A stretch of 64,000 bases of DNA from CAIWHR01 sp963709525 (lineage in GTDB: Bacteria; Pseudomonadota; Gammaproteobacteria; Burkholderiales; Casimicrobiaceae), in contig CAVPXB010000014.1 in NCBI GenBank assembly GCA_963709525.1, positions 124,001-188,000 of the forward strand. The letters run 5' to 3'. Shown here in pieces: positions 1 through 10,300 of the stretch (the stretch's first letter is position 1; every line of letters starts with the position of its first letter). A program made the translations under genes and the position numbers. Below the pieces are notes generated by a model. It saw only the letters and a program-made list of their open reading frames with translations, was not told where the DNA came from and made no database searches.

Positions 1-16
1 TTGCCGCAGCGGGCGA

Positions 17-1195
17 TCAGGCGTAACCATCCGGCGTCTCGGTCCGGTGTGGAGAATAGGTCTCCCACTTGCCGCATCCGGGGCAGCGCCAGTAGTACTG
101 CCGGGCGCGAAATCCGCACTGCTCGCACTTGTACATTCCCAGCCGCTTGATGTGCTGGCCGACCAGTTGCTTGACCAGCTCGAGATCATTGCGACGCTCC
201 GCGGGTGCGGCGAGGAGTTGCGCCTCGAGCAGGCGGTCCAACCCCAGCAGCGTCGGGTTTTTCGCCAGCTCCTCCTTGATGAGATTGGCGGCCGGCGCCG
301 CGCCCTCCTCGGCCAGCGTCAGGGCAAACAGCGTGTTCAGGATGTCCAGCGACGGGTATTGCTGCTGGTAGGCGCGCAGCACGCGCAAGCCCTGTTCGGC
401 GCTGCCCACCTGCCGCCAGGCATGGGCCAGGCGCTCGGCGACCAGCGACAGGAACGCGGGATTCTGCGATTCGATCCGCTGCCAGAGATCGATTGCCTGC
501 GCGTAATCGCCTTTCTGGGCCGCCATGTCGCCGGCCAGCACGGTCGCCCGCGGCGACGCCTTGTACTCGGCCAGCGCCTGGTCGAGATGGCTCTGGGCAG
601 TCGCGAAATCGGACTTCAGCAGCGCCGACTGCGCGAGTTCGCAATGGTAGTGGGCGATTTCCTTGTGATAGGGCTGCTTCGCGAGCGCCTCCATCCGCCG
701 GGTGACGGCGATCGCCTTCGGCCAGTCCTTCTCCTGCTCGTAGATCGACAGCAGGAACGACTGCGACGCATGTTCGAAGGACGAGCCTTCGAGGCGCGCG
801 AAGAGCTCTTCCGCGCGGTCGAGCAGGCCCGCGCGATGGAAATCCTGCGCCAGTTCGAACACGGCAGCCTGCCGCTTGTCCGCCGGCAGGTCGGGGCGGT
901 CGAGCAGGTTCTGGTGCATCCGGATGGCGCGATCGATTTCGCCCTGCCGCCGGAAGAGGCTACCCAGGGCGAAATGGAGGTCGATCGTCTGCGGATCGAC
1001 CTTGACGACTTCGATGAACGATTCGATGGCCTTGTCGGGCTGCTCGTTCAGGAGAAAGTTGAGGCCGCGAAAATACGACATCGGCAACGCGCGTGATTCG
1101 CGCAGCAGATGCTTGATGTCGATCCGCGCGGCGACCCAGCCCAGCCCGAAGAAGATCGCGGGAATCGGCAGCAGCCACCAGAGGTCGAAGTCCAT
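17..1195 (-). CDS. lapB: Lipopolysaccharide assembly protein LapB (YciM), TPR protein
   Basis: A 392-residue protein with one N-terminal membrane segment (about residues 5-22), a long run of TPR helices on the cytoplasmic side, and a C-terminal rubredoxin-like metal knuckle with cysteines at 357, 360, 371 and 374 (CEQC and CPGC). This architecture is diagnostic of LapB. In Enterobacteria LapB couples LPS synthesis to transport and presents LpxC to the protease FtsH; the same role is inferred here. It is the last visible gene of the rpsA-ihfB-lapA-lapB string, starting 49 nt after the lapA stop. Length is normal and the reading frame is intact. Confidence 0.95.
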   Translation of the reverse strand: MDFDLWWLLPIPAIFFGLGWVAARIDIKHLLRESRALPMSYFRGLNFLLNEQPDKAIESFIEVVKVDPQTIDLHFALGSLFRRQGEIDRAIRMHQNLLDRPDLPADKRQAAVFELAQDFHRAGLLDRAEELFARLEGSSFEHASQSFLLSIYEQEKDWPKAIAVTRRMEALAKQPYHKEIAHYHCELAQSALLKSDFATAQSHLDQALAEYKASPRATVLAGDMAAQKGDYAQAIDLWQRIESQNPAFLSLVAERLAHAWRQVGSAEQGLRVLRAYQQQYPSLDILNTLFALTLAEEGAAPAANLIKEELAKNPTLLGLDRLLEAQLLAAPAERRNDLELVKQLVGQHIKRLGMYKCEQCGFRARQYYWRCPGCGKWETYSPHRTETPDGYA

Positions 1196-1244
1196 CAGCG
1201 TTCAGTCGCGTTGCGCCAATGCAGCGAGCTCTCGTGTCGGGGCA

Positions 1245-1586
1245 TCAAACGCCATCGAGCGGCGGGCCGATGCGCTCGAAACCCGGACCCGAGGCCGGCG
1301 TCATGCCTGGCGCGGCGCCGTGCGGCGCCGGTGTCGGTTCCGCGCGCCGCTGCTCCCGGCGCAAGCGATTCAATTGCCGCTTGAGACGCGCGGAGCGCAC
1401 GACCCCGGCGAGCAGCCCCGCCGCTACGCCGACCGCGAACGCCACCAGCACGACGAAAATGAGCGGCGCCTGCCAGCTCCACCACTGATAGAACTTCAGG
1501 GTGACCGGTTCGGAATTTTGCAATGCAAGAAACAGCAGCGCGATAAAGAGAATCGCCCCGACGATCCAGCGCACGGCGGACATCAA
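1245..1586 (-). CDS. lapA: LapA family (DUF1049) inner-membrane protein
   Basis: A 113-residue protein with two hydrophobic helices (about 5-23 and 40-64), followed by a basic, Arg-rich cytoplasmic tail predicted as a short coiled coil (about 66-85) and a proline-rich end. This is the LapA/DUF1049 pattern, and the position immediately before lapB matches the conserved lapAB pair. LapA works with LapB in LPS homeostasis in E. coli; no catalytic residues are expected. An upstream in-frame extension is not needed. The next gene upstream, ihfB, ends 79 nt away, so the genes are probably cotranscribed. Confidence 0.9.
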   Translation of the reverse strand: MMSAVRWIVGAILFIALLFLALQNSEPVTLKFYQWWSWQAPLIFVVLVAFAVGVAAGLLAGVVRSARLKRQLNRLRREQRRAEPTPAPHGAAPGMTPASGPGFERIGPPLDGV

Positions 1587-1665
1587 TCGCTCCCGGAAGA
1601 GAAATGCGCAGCGTCAGCTGCGGCCGGAACATCCCCGACGCTGCCGACGCTGCCCACTGTCGTGG

Positions 1666-1980
1666 TCATGCCTCGTGATCGACGCCGACGCTCGCGCCCG
1701 GGAAATCGACCCGCTCGCGCAACTCCTTGCCGGCCTTGAAATGCGGCACGTTCTTTTCCGGCACCTGTACCTTCTCCCCCGACTTCGGATTGCGCCCGGT
1801 ACGGGGCGGCCGATAATTCAGGCCGAAGCTGCCGAACCCCCGGATCTCGATGCGCTCCCCCTTGGCCAGGCTTTCCGCCATGGCGTCGAGGATCATCTTG
1901 ACCGCGAGTTCGGCATCCTTCGCAACCAGCTGCGGGAACTGCGCCGCCAGGCGGTCGATCAGCTCCGATTTGGTCATCAC
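1666..1980 (-). CDS. ihfB: Integration host factor subunit beta
   Basis: A 104-residue DNABII protein starting MMTKSELIDRLA. It carries the family beta-ribbon signature (GFGSFGLNYRPPRTGRNP, about residues 46-63), including the proline at the tip that intercalates into bent DNA. IHF-beta pairs with IHF-alpha (not in this window) to make sharp DNA bends used in recombination, replication and sigma-54 promoters. Its place 9 nt after rpsA is the classic proteobacterial rpsA-ihfB arrangement and separates it from HU. The C-terminus is slightly longer than the E. coli protein. Confidence 0.96.
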   Translation of the reverse strand: MMTKSELIDRLAAQFPQLVAKDAELAVKMILDAMAESLAKGERIEIRGFGSFGLNYRPPRTGRNPKSGEKVQVPEKNVPHFKAGKELRERVDFPGASVGVDHEA

Positions 1981-1989
1981 GCCGCCTGC

Positions 1990-3714
<1,725 letters not shown>

Positions 3715-3750
3715 GGGGTTTGGATCCTTCTCTGGTCAGTGCCGCCGGTG

Positions 3751-3770
3751 ACGAGAACCCTTTTTCTCGT
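3751..3770 (-). promoter_or_regulatory. Inverted repeat in the rpsA leader
   Basis: Arms ACGAGAA (3751-3757) and TTCTCGT (3764-3770) pair perfectly around a 6-nt loop, 37-56 nt upstream of the rpsA ATG on the minus strand. No T-run follows on the minus strand, so it is not an intrinsic terminator. E. coli rpsA has a structured leader through which S1 represses its own translation; this hairpin could serve the same purpose, but that is inference from position. Confidence 0.35.
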
Positions 3771-3785
3771 GTGGCGGGTTGGTTG

Positions 3786-3828
3786 TAAAAATCCGCCCGC
3801 GGCGCTGGCTAAAGCGCGATGCGGGCGG
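3786..3828 (-). terminator. Rho-independent terminator after cmk
   Basis: Read on the minus strand, CCGCCCGC (3828-3821) pairs with GCGGGCGG (3800-3793) around a 20-nt loop and is followed by ATTTTTA (3792-3786). The 8-bp GC-only stem plus U-tract is a good intrinsic terminator. It ends the gyrA-to-cmk transcription unit about 60 nt past the cmk stop and insulates rpsA. Confidence 0.75.
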
Positions 3829-3889
3829 CCTCTTGCCTGTTCATGCCGCGCAGGATTGTCCTCGGGACAGATCCCTGCAGCGCCACGAG

Positions 3890-4579
3890 CTAACCTTCGT
3901 TCCCTTCGGCGAGACGCATCCGATACCGGTTCACCACGAACCCGATGGCCTCGTCGATGGAAAGTCCAGTCGTATCCAGGATCGCGGCATCCTCGGCCGC
4001 CTTCATCGGCGCCTCGGCCCGTGCAGCGTCGCGGGCGTCGCGTTCCTGGAGTTCACGCAAAAGACCATCAATGCTACTGGAGATTCCTTTTTCGATCAAC
4101 TGCTTATGACGCCGGAGCGCGCGTTCCCCGGCGCTGGCCGTGACAAACAGCTTGAGCGACGCGTCGGGAAACACCACGGTCCCCATGTCCCGCCCGTCCG
4201 CGACGAGTCCCGGTGGGCGCCGGAACGCCCGCTGACGGGCAAGGAGCGCCGCGCGCACCGCCGGATGCACGGCCACCCGGGACGCCCCCGCGCTGACTTC
4301 CTCGGCGCGGATCGCCTCGGTCACGTCGCTGCCTTCGAGATGGATCGTCGTGCCGTCGAAGCTTGCGTCCAACGACGCGGCGATCGCGGCCAGCGCGTTC
4401 GCATCGTCCTGCGCGACGCCGGTCCTGATTGCCCGCAGGGCCACCAGCCGGTACAGCGCGCCGCTGTCGAGCAGATGAAAGCCCAGCGCCCGCGCGACGC
4501 CCGCCGCCACCGTGCCCTTGCCCGACGCTGCCGGCCCGTCGACGGCAATCACCGGCACGACGTCCGGCGCCGCAGTCAT
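3890..4579 (-). CDS. cmk: Cytidylate kinase
   Basis: A 229-residue kinase that phosphorylates CMP and dCMP with ATP. The P-loop DGPAASGKGT lies at residues 14-23, and the CMP-binding region follows (LDSGALYR, then a VADGRDMGTVVFP motif in the middle). Length is normal for the family. The ATG overlaps the aroA stop by 4 nt (ATGA), indicating translational coupling. The gene ends just before a strong terminator. The aroA-cmk-rpsA order is widespread in proteobacteria. Confidence 0.96.
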   Translation of the reverse strand: MTAAPDVVPVIAVDGPAASGKGTVAAGVARALGFHLLDSGALYRLVALRAIRTGVAQDDANALAAIAASLDASFDGTTIHLEGSDVTEAIRAEEVSAGASRVAVHPAVRAALLARQRAFRRPPGLVADGRDMGTVVFPDASLKLFVTASAGERALRRHKQLIEKGISSSIDGLLRELQERDARDAARAEAPMKAAEDAAILDTTGLSIDEAIGFVVNRYRMRLAEGNEG

Positions 4580-5922
4580 GACAGCACCTCGGTGCGCGCG
4601 ATGGTCGCCAGCACGGAGAAATAATCGGGGAAGGTCTTGCGCACGCAGTCGGGATCAACGATGCGCACGGCCACGCCGCCGAACGCCGCCAGCGAGAAAC
4701 ACATGGCGATCCGATGATCGTCGTAGGTGTCGATCGTGGCCGGGCGCAATGCTTCGGGAGGAAAGACGCGCAGGTGATCGCCGCCCCCTACGACGGTGGC
4801 GCCCAGCTTGCCGAGTTCGGTCGCCATCGCCTGGATGCGGTCGGTTTCCTTGACCCGCCAGCTGCCGATGCCGGTCAGCGTCGTCGGCCCCGAGGCGAAC
4901 AGCGCGACCACCGCCAGCGTCATCGCCGCGTCCGGGATCGCGACGCAATCGAATTGACCGCCTTTGAGCCGACGCCCCGCCCGGGCCTCGATCCAGTCCT
5001 CGCCGTACGTCACCTCGGCCCCCATCCGCGACAGCGCCTCGGCAAACGCGACATCGCCCTGGATCGAGTGCCTGCCCACGCCGGTGACGCGCACCGGTCC
5101 CCCGGCGATCGCACCGGCGGCGAGAAAATACGACGCCGCCGACGCGTCGCCCTCGACGTGGATTTCGCCGGGGCTGGTGTAGCGCGCTCCGGCAGGCACG
5201 TGGAACGATTTCCAGCCCTGCTGCCCGACGGTGACACCGAAGCGGCCCATGAGATTGGTCGTGATCGTGACGTACGGCTTGGAGATGAGTTCGCCGACGA
5301 CCTCCACGCGGAGTTCCCGCGACCGTCCTGCGGCGGCGATCGGCATTGCCATCAGCAACGCGGAAAGAAACTGGCTCGAGACGTCGCCGCGCACCGCGAC
5401 CGCATCGGGCATGGCGTCCGGGCGCTTGCCGAAAGCTCCGATGGCCAGCGGCGGAAACCCGGCATTGGCGAGGTAGCGGACATCGGCCCCCAACCCGCGC
5501 AGCGCGTCGACCAGATCGCCGATCGGCCGCTCGTGCATTCGCGGCACGCCGGAGAGCTCGTAATCTCCACCCGCCAGCGCCAGTGCCGCGGTCAGCGGCC
5601 GGATGGCGGTCCCGGCGTTGCCCAGGAACAGCTTCGCCGCCTTGACCGGAAATTCACCTCCGCGGCCGTGGACGCTGAAGTCGCGACCCGCGCCTTCCGG
5701 CTCGACGCGCACGCCCAGCGCCGCCAGCGCGTCCCGCATCCGGTCGACGTCGTCGGCATCGAGCAGGCCGCGCACCAGGGTGTTGCCTTCCGCCAGCGCC
5801 GCCAGCAGCAAGGTGCGATTGGAAATGCTCTTCGAACCCGGCAACGCGACGGTGCCCTGCGCCAACGCTGCCGGAGCGAGATCGATGAACGCCGGCGCAA
5901 CGCGCGGCACCAGGGTCGTCAT
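4576..5922 (-). CDS. aroA: 3-phosphoshikimate 1-carboxyvinyltransferase (EPSP synthase)
   Basis: A 448-residue protein from the ATG at 5922, which begins MTTLVPRVAP and lies 4 nt after the tyrA stop; an upstream in-frame ATG at 6024 would run back into tyrA and is rejected. The substrate loop LPGSKSISNRTLLLAA and the PEP-site motif GNAGTAIRPLTAAL are both present, along with RVKETDRI near the C-terminus. It transfers enolpyruvate from PEP to shikimate-3-phosphate in the chorismate pathway. The PEP-site motif matches glyphosate-sensitive class I enzymes, apart from Ile in place of the usual Met, which is conservative. Confidence 0.95.
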   Translation of the reverse strand: MTTLVPRVAPAFIDLAPAALAQGTVALPGSKSISNRTLLLAALAEGNTLVRGLLDADDVDRMRDALAALGVRVEPEGAGRDFSVHGRGGEFPVKAAKLFLGNAGTAIRPLTAALALAGGDYELSGVPRMHERPIGDLVDALRGLGADVRYLANAGFPPLAIGAFGKRPDAMPDAVAVRGDVSSQFLSALLMAMPIAAAGRSRELRVEVVGELISKPYVTITTNLMGRFGVTVGQQGWKSFHVPAGARYTSPGEIHVEGDASAASYFLAAGAIAGGPVRVTGVGRHSIQGDVAFAEALSRMGAEVTYGEDWIEARAGRRLKGGQFDCVAIPDAAMTLAVVALFASGPTTLTGIGSWRVKETDRIQAMATELGKLGATVVGGGDHLRVFPPEALRPATIDTYDDHRIAMCFSLAAFGGVAVRIVDPDCVRKTFPDYFSVLATIARTEVLS

Positions 5923-5926
5923 CGCA

Positions 5927-6886
5927 TCACCCTCCCGAAGGCTCACGCGGACCGTCGTCGGGCACGGGCGCTGCGGCGCTGCGGCCCGCCGCCCACGCGT
6001 GCCGCGCCGCACGCGCGTTGGCAAACACGGCGGTCAGCGCAGGCCCGTCGCCCGCCTCGAGCATCGCCGACACCCGGTCGAGCTGCGCGCGAAACGCGAC
6101 GATTTCGGCGAGCAGCGCGTCGCGATTGGCGAGCACGATGTCGCGCCACATTTCGGGGGAACTGGCGGCGATCCGCGTGAAATCGCGAAACCCGCTGGCG
6201 GCGAAGCGGAAGATGTCTTCGCTGTCCGGCCGGGATGCAAAGGCGTCGACGAGCGCGAAGGCCAGCAGATGCGGCAGGTGCGACACGGCGGCGAAGACGC
6301 GGTCGTGCGCCGCTGCCGGGAGCGTGAGCAGGCGACCGCCGCAGGCTTCCCACAGCGCCCCGACGCGGGCGAGCGCGCCGCGATCGGTTTGCGCCGCCGG
6401 TGTCAGCACGACGTTGCGCTCGCGGTACAGCGCCGCAAACGCGGCCGCCGCCCCGGAGTGCTCGGTGCCGGCGATCGGATGCGCCGGGACGAAGCGCGGG
6501 AAGTGCGGCCCCAGCGCCTGCCGGGCGGCGGCGATCACGTCCTGCTTGGTGCTGCCGGCGTCGGTGACCACGGTGCGCGGCCCGAGGTGCTCCGCCATCG
6601 CCTGCAACAGCGCCGGATACTGCGCCACTGGTGCTGCGATCAGCACGACATCGGCATCGACGATCTCCCGCGTCCAATCGGCCGCCAGCATGACGTAACG
6701 ATCGACGATTCCGAGCTTCAGCGCCTCGCGAAGGTTCGCCTCGCCCCGACCCACACCGACGACCTCCCGCACCATCCCGCTCTCGCGCAGGGCCAGCGCA
6801 AACGAGCCGCCGATCAACCCGACGCCGATGACGACGAGCTTGCCGATGGGGTCCGCGCCAGGCGCGGGCAGTACGGGCACGGTCAC
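5927..6886 (-). CDS. tyrA: Prephenate dehydrogenase
   Basis: A protein of about 319 residues. Its N-terminal Rossmann fold shows VVIGVGLIGGSFALAL, and the prephenate-binding middle contains the HPIAGTEHSG motif. It oxidatively decarboxylates prephenate to 4-hydroxyphenylpyruvate for tyrosine synthesis. No ATG is available. The best starts are GTG at 6886 or 6880, 11-17 nt after the hisC stop; I use 6886. There is no fused chorismate mutase, which is instead on PheA. A Pro-rich tail after about residue 300 looks unstructured. The neighbours hisC and aroA are almost contiguous. Confidence 0.92.
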   Translation of the reverse strand: MTVPVLPAPGADPIGKLVVIGVGLIGGSFALALRESGMVREVVGVGRGEANLREALKLGIVDRYVMLAADWTREIVDADVVLIAAPVAQYPALLQAMAEHLGPRTVVTDAGSTKQDVIAAARQALGPHFPRFVPAHPIAGTEHSGAAAAFAALYRERNVVLTPAAQTDRGALARVGALWEACGGRLLTLPAAAHDRVFAAVSHLPHLLAFALVDAFASRPDSEDIFRFAASGFRDFTRIAASSPEMWRDIVLANRDALLAEIVAFRAQLDRVSAMLEAGDGPALTAVFANARAARHAWAAGRSAAAPVPDDGPREPSGG

Positions 6887-6897
6887 GAGTTTCGGCG

Positions 6898-8028
6898 TCA
6901 GGGAGCGAGTGCCGCCGCGAGCGCCGCGAGGAAACGCCGGTTCTCGTCCGCCAGCCCGATGGTCACCCGCAACCATTCCGGCAGCCCGTAGTTGGCGACG
7001 GGACGAACGATGACGCCCGCCTGCAGCAGGCGATGGTAGGCGCGGCCGGCATCGCCCACCTTGACCAGCAGGAAATTCGCGTGCGAGGGCACGAAGCCAA
7101 GGCCGAGCTCGCGCAATCCGTCCTCGAGCTGCCGCTTGCCGTCGCGGTTGAGCCTGCGGCTGTCCTCGACATACGACTGATCGGCCAGCGCGGCCAGCGC
7201 CGCCGCCTGCGCCAGCGCATTGACGTTGAACGGTTGCCGGACGCGATTGAGCATGTCGGCGACCTTCGCGTCCATGATGCCGTAGCCGACGCGCAGTGCC
7301 GCGAGACCATAGGCTTTCGAGAAAGTCCGCGACACCAGCAGGTTGGCGTGTTCGGCCACCCACGCCGCCGAGGGCGCGACCTGCGTCGGGTCGAGATACT
7401 CGTTGTACGCCTCGTCGAGAACGATCAGCACGTTGGCGGGCACCGAAGCGATGAAGTCCTTGAGGGCGAGCGGATCGATCCATGTCCCCGTGGGATTGTT
7501 CGGGTTGGCGACGAATACGACCCGCGTGTTCGTCGCGATGGCCGCGCGCATCGCGGGCAGGTCGTGGCCGAAATTTCGCGCCGCGACCTCGATCCCGTGC
7601 GCGCCTCGCGCCTGCGTGGCCAGCGGATACACGGCGAACGCATGGCGCGAATAGACGGCAGAATCGCCCGGTGTCAGGAACGCCTGCGTGGCGAGTTCGA
7701 GGATGTCGTTCGAGCCGTTGCCCAGCACGATCTGATCGGCGTCGACTTCGTGGCGCTGCGCCAGCACCGATTTCAGCGCGAAGCCGTTGCCGTCTGGATA
7801 ACGCGACAGCTCGTCGGTCGCAGCGGCGATCGCCGCGCGCACCGCCGGGCTCGGGCCACGGGGGTTTTCGTTGGACGCCAGCTTGACGATGTCGCCTTGC
7901 GCGAGGCCGAACTCGCGCGCAAGTTCTCCGATCGGCTTGCCGGGAATGTACGGCGCGATGTGCCGCACGTAGTCGGGGGCGGTCGGCGCGGCAGCGTGAC
8001 CGTGGGACGGCGAGGCTGAGTGGGCCAT
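6898..8028 (-). CDS. hisC: Histidinol-phosphate / aromatic aminotransferase
   Basis: A 376-residue class I/II PLP aminotransferase. It has the NPNNPTGTW substrate loop and the lysine motif SRTFSKAYGLAALRVGYG, in which K forms the Schiff base. Members of this family in pheA-hisC-tyrA-aroA operons commonly act on aromatic precursors as well as on histidinol phosphate, so the context suggests the transamination step of Phe/Tyr synthesis; sequence alone does not separate the two roles. An AGGAG-like site precedes the ATG. It starts 10 nt after the pheA stop. Confidence 0.9.
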   Translation of the reverse strand: MAHSASPSHGHAAAPTAPDYVRHIAPYIPGKPIGELAREFGLAQGDIVKLASNENPRGPSPAVRAAIAAATDELSRYPDGNGFALKSVLAQRHEVDADQIVLGNGSNDILELATQAFLTPGDSAVYSRHAFAVYPLATQARGAHGIEVAARNFGHDLPAMRAAIATNTRVVFVANPNNPTGTWIDPLALKDFIASVPANVLIVLDEAYNEYLDPTQVAPSAAWVAEHANLLVSRTFSKAYGLAALRVGYGIMDAKVADMLNRVRQPFNVNALAQAAALAALADQSYVEDSRRLNRDGKRQLEDGLRELGLGFVPSHANFLLVKVGDAGRAYHRLLQAGVIVRPVANYGLPEWLRVTIGLADENRRFLAALAAALAP

Positions 8029-8038
8029 GGAGGAGATC

Positions 8039-9121
8039 CTAATAGACCGCGGCGGGATACGATCCCAGTATCTTCAGGAACGGCGCTTTTTCCCGCAAGC
8101 CGGCGAGCGCCTGCGCTACTTTCACGTCGGTGGCGTGGCCTTCGAGATCGACGAAGAAGAAGTACTCCCATAGACCCGTCCGCGCGGGGCGCGACTCGAG
8201 CCGCGACATGCTGACCCCGGCGCTGGCGATGGGTTCGAGGAGCTCGACGATGGCGCCAGGGCGGTTCGGACAGGACATCACCAGCGAGGTCTCGTCCTTG
8301 CCCGACGGCGGAACCGATTGCCGGCCCAGCACCCAGAAGCGCGTGGTGTTGTTGGGCTCGTCCTCGACGTGCGTCGCGAGTACCGCCAGTCCGTAAATCG
8401 CGGCGGCGATCTCGCCGGCGATTGCCGCCGCGCCCGGTTCGGCTGCGGCCAGACGCGCCGCCTCGGCGTTGCTCGCGACCGCGATCCGCTGCACGCCTGG
8501 CAGGTGCTTGGCAAGCCACAGCACGCACTGCGCCAGCGACTGCGCGTGCGCATAGACCTTGGTCACCTCCGCGAATGCGCCGGCGTTGCTCAGCAGGTTC
8601 TGGGTGACGCGCAGCTTGATCTCGCCGCAGATGAGCAGTGGCGTCTGGCACATGAGATCCAGCGTTCGTCCCACCGCACCCTCGGTCGAGTTCTCCACCG
8701 GGACCACCGCGTAGTCGGTCTGGCCGCTTTCGACGGCACGGAACACGTCATCGATCGTCGCGCAGGGTTCGCCCTCAACGAAGCCGCCGAAGTGCTTGGC
8801 GACGGCCGCGTGCGAAAACGTGCCGGCAGGGCCCAGGTAGGAAATCCGCAACGTCTGCTCCAGCGCCATGCACGCCGACATCACCTGCCGGAACACTCCG
8901 GCGACCGCTGCACCGGACATCGGGCCGCGGTTCTCTCCCTGCAAGCGGCGCAGCACCTGCGCCTCGCGCTCCGGCCGGTAGACCACGCCGCCGGCCTTGA
9001 GCGCCCCGATCGCCTGCGCGTGGGTGGCGCGCGCGTTGAGGCGTTCGAGTATCTCGCGATCGAGGGCATCGATCGCCGCGCGATGGGACGCGAGATCGGT
9101 GTCGCCGGGTTGTTGCGCCAT
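8039..9121 (-). CDS. pheA: Bifunctional chorismate mutase / prephenate dehydratase (P-protein)
   Basis: A 360-residue protein from the ATG at 9121 (MAQQPGDTD); a longer in-frame start at 9220 would overlap serC and is rejected. The N-terminal AroQ chorismate mutase (about 1-90) shows LDREILERLNARA. The prephenate dehydratase (about 93-275) has YLGPAGTFSHAA and VPVENSTEGAVGRTLD. The C-terminal ACT domain carries the Phe-sensing ESRP motif (RLESRPAR). It converts chorismate to phenylpyruvate with feedback inhibition by phenylalanine. It sits between serC and hisC in a tight operon. Confidence 0.95.
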   Translation of the reverse strand: MAQQPGDTDLASHRAAIDALDREILERLNARATHAQAIGALKAGGVVYRPEREAQVLRRLQGENRGPMSGAAVAGVFRQVMSACMALEQTLRISYLGPAGTFSHAAVAKHFGGFVEGEPCATIDDVFRAVESGQTDYAVVPVENSTEGAVGRTLDLMCQTPLLICGEIKLRVTQNLLSNAGAFAEVTKVYAHAQSLAQCVLWLAKHLPGVQRIAVASNAEAARLAAAEPGAAAIAGEIAAAIYGLAVLATHVEDEPNNTTRFWVLGRQSVPPSGKDETSLVMSCPNRPGAIVELLEPIASAGVSMSRLESRPARTGLWEYFFFVDLEGHATDVKVAQALAGLREKAPFLKILGSYPAAVY

Positions 9122-9149
9122 GGTCGGGCTCGCTGGTTGCACGCGGATA

Positions 9150-10232
9150 TCAACCGTGCCGAACTTCGAAGTCGCGCATCCATGCGGTGAGCGCTTCGAC
9201 GCCGGCGATCGGCATCGCATTGTAGATCGACGCCCGCATGCCGCCGACCACGCGGTGCCCCTTCAGCTGGACCAGGCCGCGCTCGGCCGCACCGGCAAGA
9301 AACGCGTCGTTGAGCCGGTCGTCGGGCAGGAAGAAGGTCACGTTCATCCGCGACCGGTCGGCAGGCGTCACCCGGTTGCGATAGAACCCGCTGCGATCGA
9401 TCTCGGCGTACAGCAGCGCGGCCTTGGCAAGGTTGCGCGTTTCGATCGCGGCCAGTCCACCCTCTGCCGCCAGCCATTCGAAGACCAGCCCCGCGAGGTA
9501 GATGCCGAAGGTCGCCGGCGTGTTGTACATCGACCCGGCCTCGGCCTGCACGGTGTAGTCGAAGACCGCCGGCGTGTCGCGGCGCGCATGCCCGAGCAAA
9601 TCCCGGCGCACGATCACCAGCGTCAGTCCGGCCGGCCCGATGTTCTTCTGCGCGCCGGCGTAGATGAGGCCGTAGCGGCACACGTCGATCGGCCGCGACA
9701 GGATGTGCGACGACATGTCGGCGACCACCGGCACGGCGCCGGCATCCGGCACCCAGTGGTACTCGACACCCCCGATGGTCTCGTTGGTGCAGACGTGAAC
9801 GTACGCGGCCTCGGGCGACAGCCGCCAGTCCGCCCGTGCGGGAACATAGCTGTGCTGGCGATCGGCGCTCGACGCCGCGACGTTGACGCTGCAGTACTTG
9901 CGCGCCTCGGCGATGGATTTTCCCGACCACAGCCCGGTGTCGATGTAGTCGGCGACGCTTCTGTCGCCGAGGAGGTTCAGCGGAACGAAGGCATTCTGCG
10001 CCAGCGCCCCGCCCTGCAGGAACAGCACTGCGTAGTCGTCGGGCACCGCCAGCAGCGCGCGCAGATCGGCTTCGGCCTTGGCCGCGATGGACATGAACTC
10101 GCGGCCGCGATGGCTCATTTCCATCACCGACATGCCGCTGCCGTGCCAGTCCAGGAGTTCGTCGCGGGCGCGGGCAAGCACCGGCTCGGGAAGGATCGCG
10201 GGGCCGGCGCTGAAGTTGTGGACACGGGACAT
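9150..10232 (-). CDS. serC: Phosphoserine aminotransferase
   Basis: A 360-residue class V aminotransferase beginning MSRVHNFSAGPAILPE, the standard SerC N-terminus, with the PLP lysine in YAGAQKNIGPAG. It makes 3-phosphoserine for serine and, via a related substrate, pyridoxal phosphate. The start is certain by homology, but no Shine-Dalgarno is present: the leader just upstream is a pyrimidine-rich tandem repeat on the coding strand. The pheA start codon lies 28 nt beyond its stop. Order gyrA-serC-pheA is typical of Betaproteobacteria. Confidence 0.95.
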   Translation of the reverse strand: MSRVHNFSAGPAILPEPVLARARDELLDWHGSGMSVMEMSHRGREFMSIAAKAEADLRALLAVPDDYAVLFLQGGALAQNAFVPLNLLGDRSVADYIDTGLWSGKSIAEARKYCSVNVAASSADRQHSYVPARADWRLSPEAAYVHVCTNETIGGVEYHWVPDAGAVPVVADMSSHILSRPIDVCRYGLIYAGAQKNIGPAGLTLVIVRRDLLGHARRDTPAVFDYTVQAEAGSMYNTPATFGIYLAGLVFEWLAAEGGLAAIETRNLAKAALLYAEIDRSGFYRNRVTPADRSRMNVTFFLPDDRLNDAFLAGAAERGLVQLKGHRVVGGMRASIYNAMPIAGVEALTAWMRDFEVRHG

Positions 10233-10236
10233 GGCA

Positions 10237-10286
10237 GGGATCAGGGATCAGACAGGACAGGGACAGAGGACAGAGGACAGAGACAG
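10237..10286. repeat. 7-bp tandem repeats in the gyrA-serC gap
   Basis: On the plus strand there are two perfect copies of GGGATCA (10237-10250), then GACAG units, then three perfect head-to-tail copies of GGACAGA (10261-10281), and a final GACAG. The array starts 5 nt upstream of the serC start codon and occupies the place of its Shine-Dalgarno. It fills most of the 68-nt gap. Slipped-strand changes in copy number would alter the serC leader. Confidence 0.85.
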
Positions 10287-10300
10287 CGGAACAACCGGGA

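Noticed and set aside
5580..5640. Glyphosate-resistance type change in AroA
   Set aside because: The PEP-site motif is GNAGTAIRP; Thr and Pro at the key positions are unchanged, and Ile for Met is conservative.
5923..6024. Upstream ATG for aroA at 6024
   Set aside because: Would overlap the 3' end of tyrA and add an Arg-rich segment not found in EPSP synthases; ATG 5922 gives the normal N-terminus.
9122..9220. Upstream ATG for pheA at 9220
   Set aside because: Would overlap serC; MAQQPGDTD at 9121 precedes a standard chorismate mutase domain.
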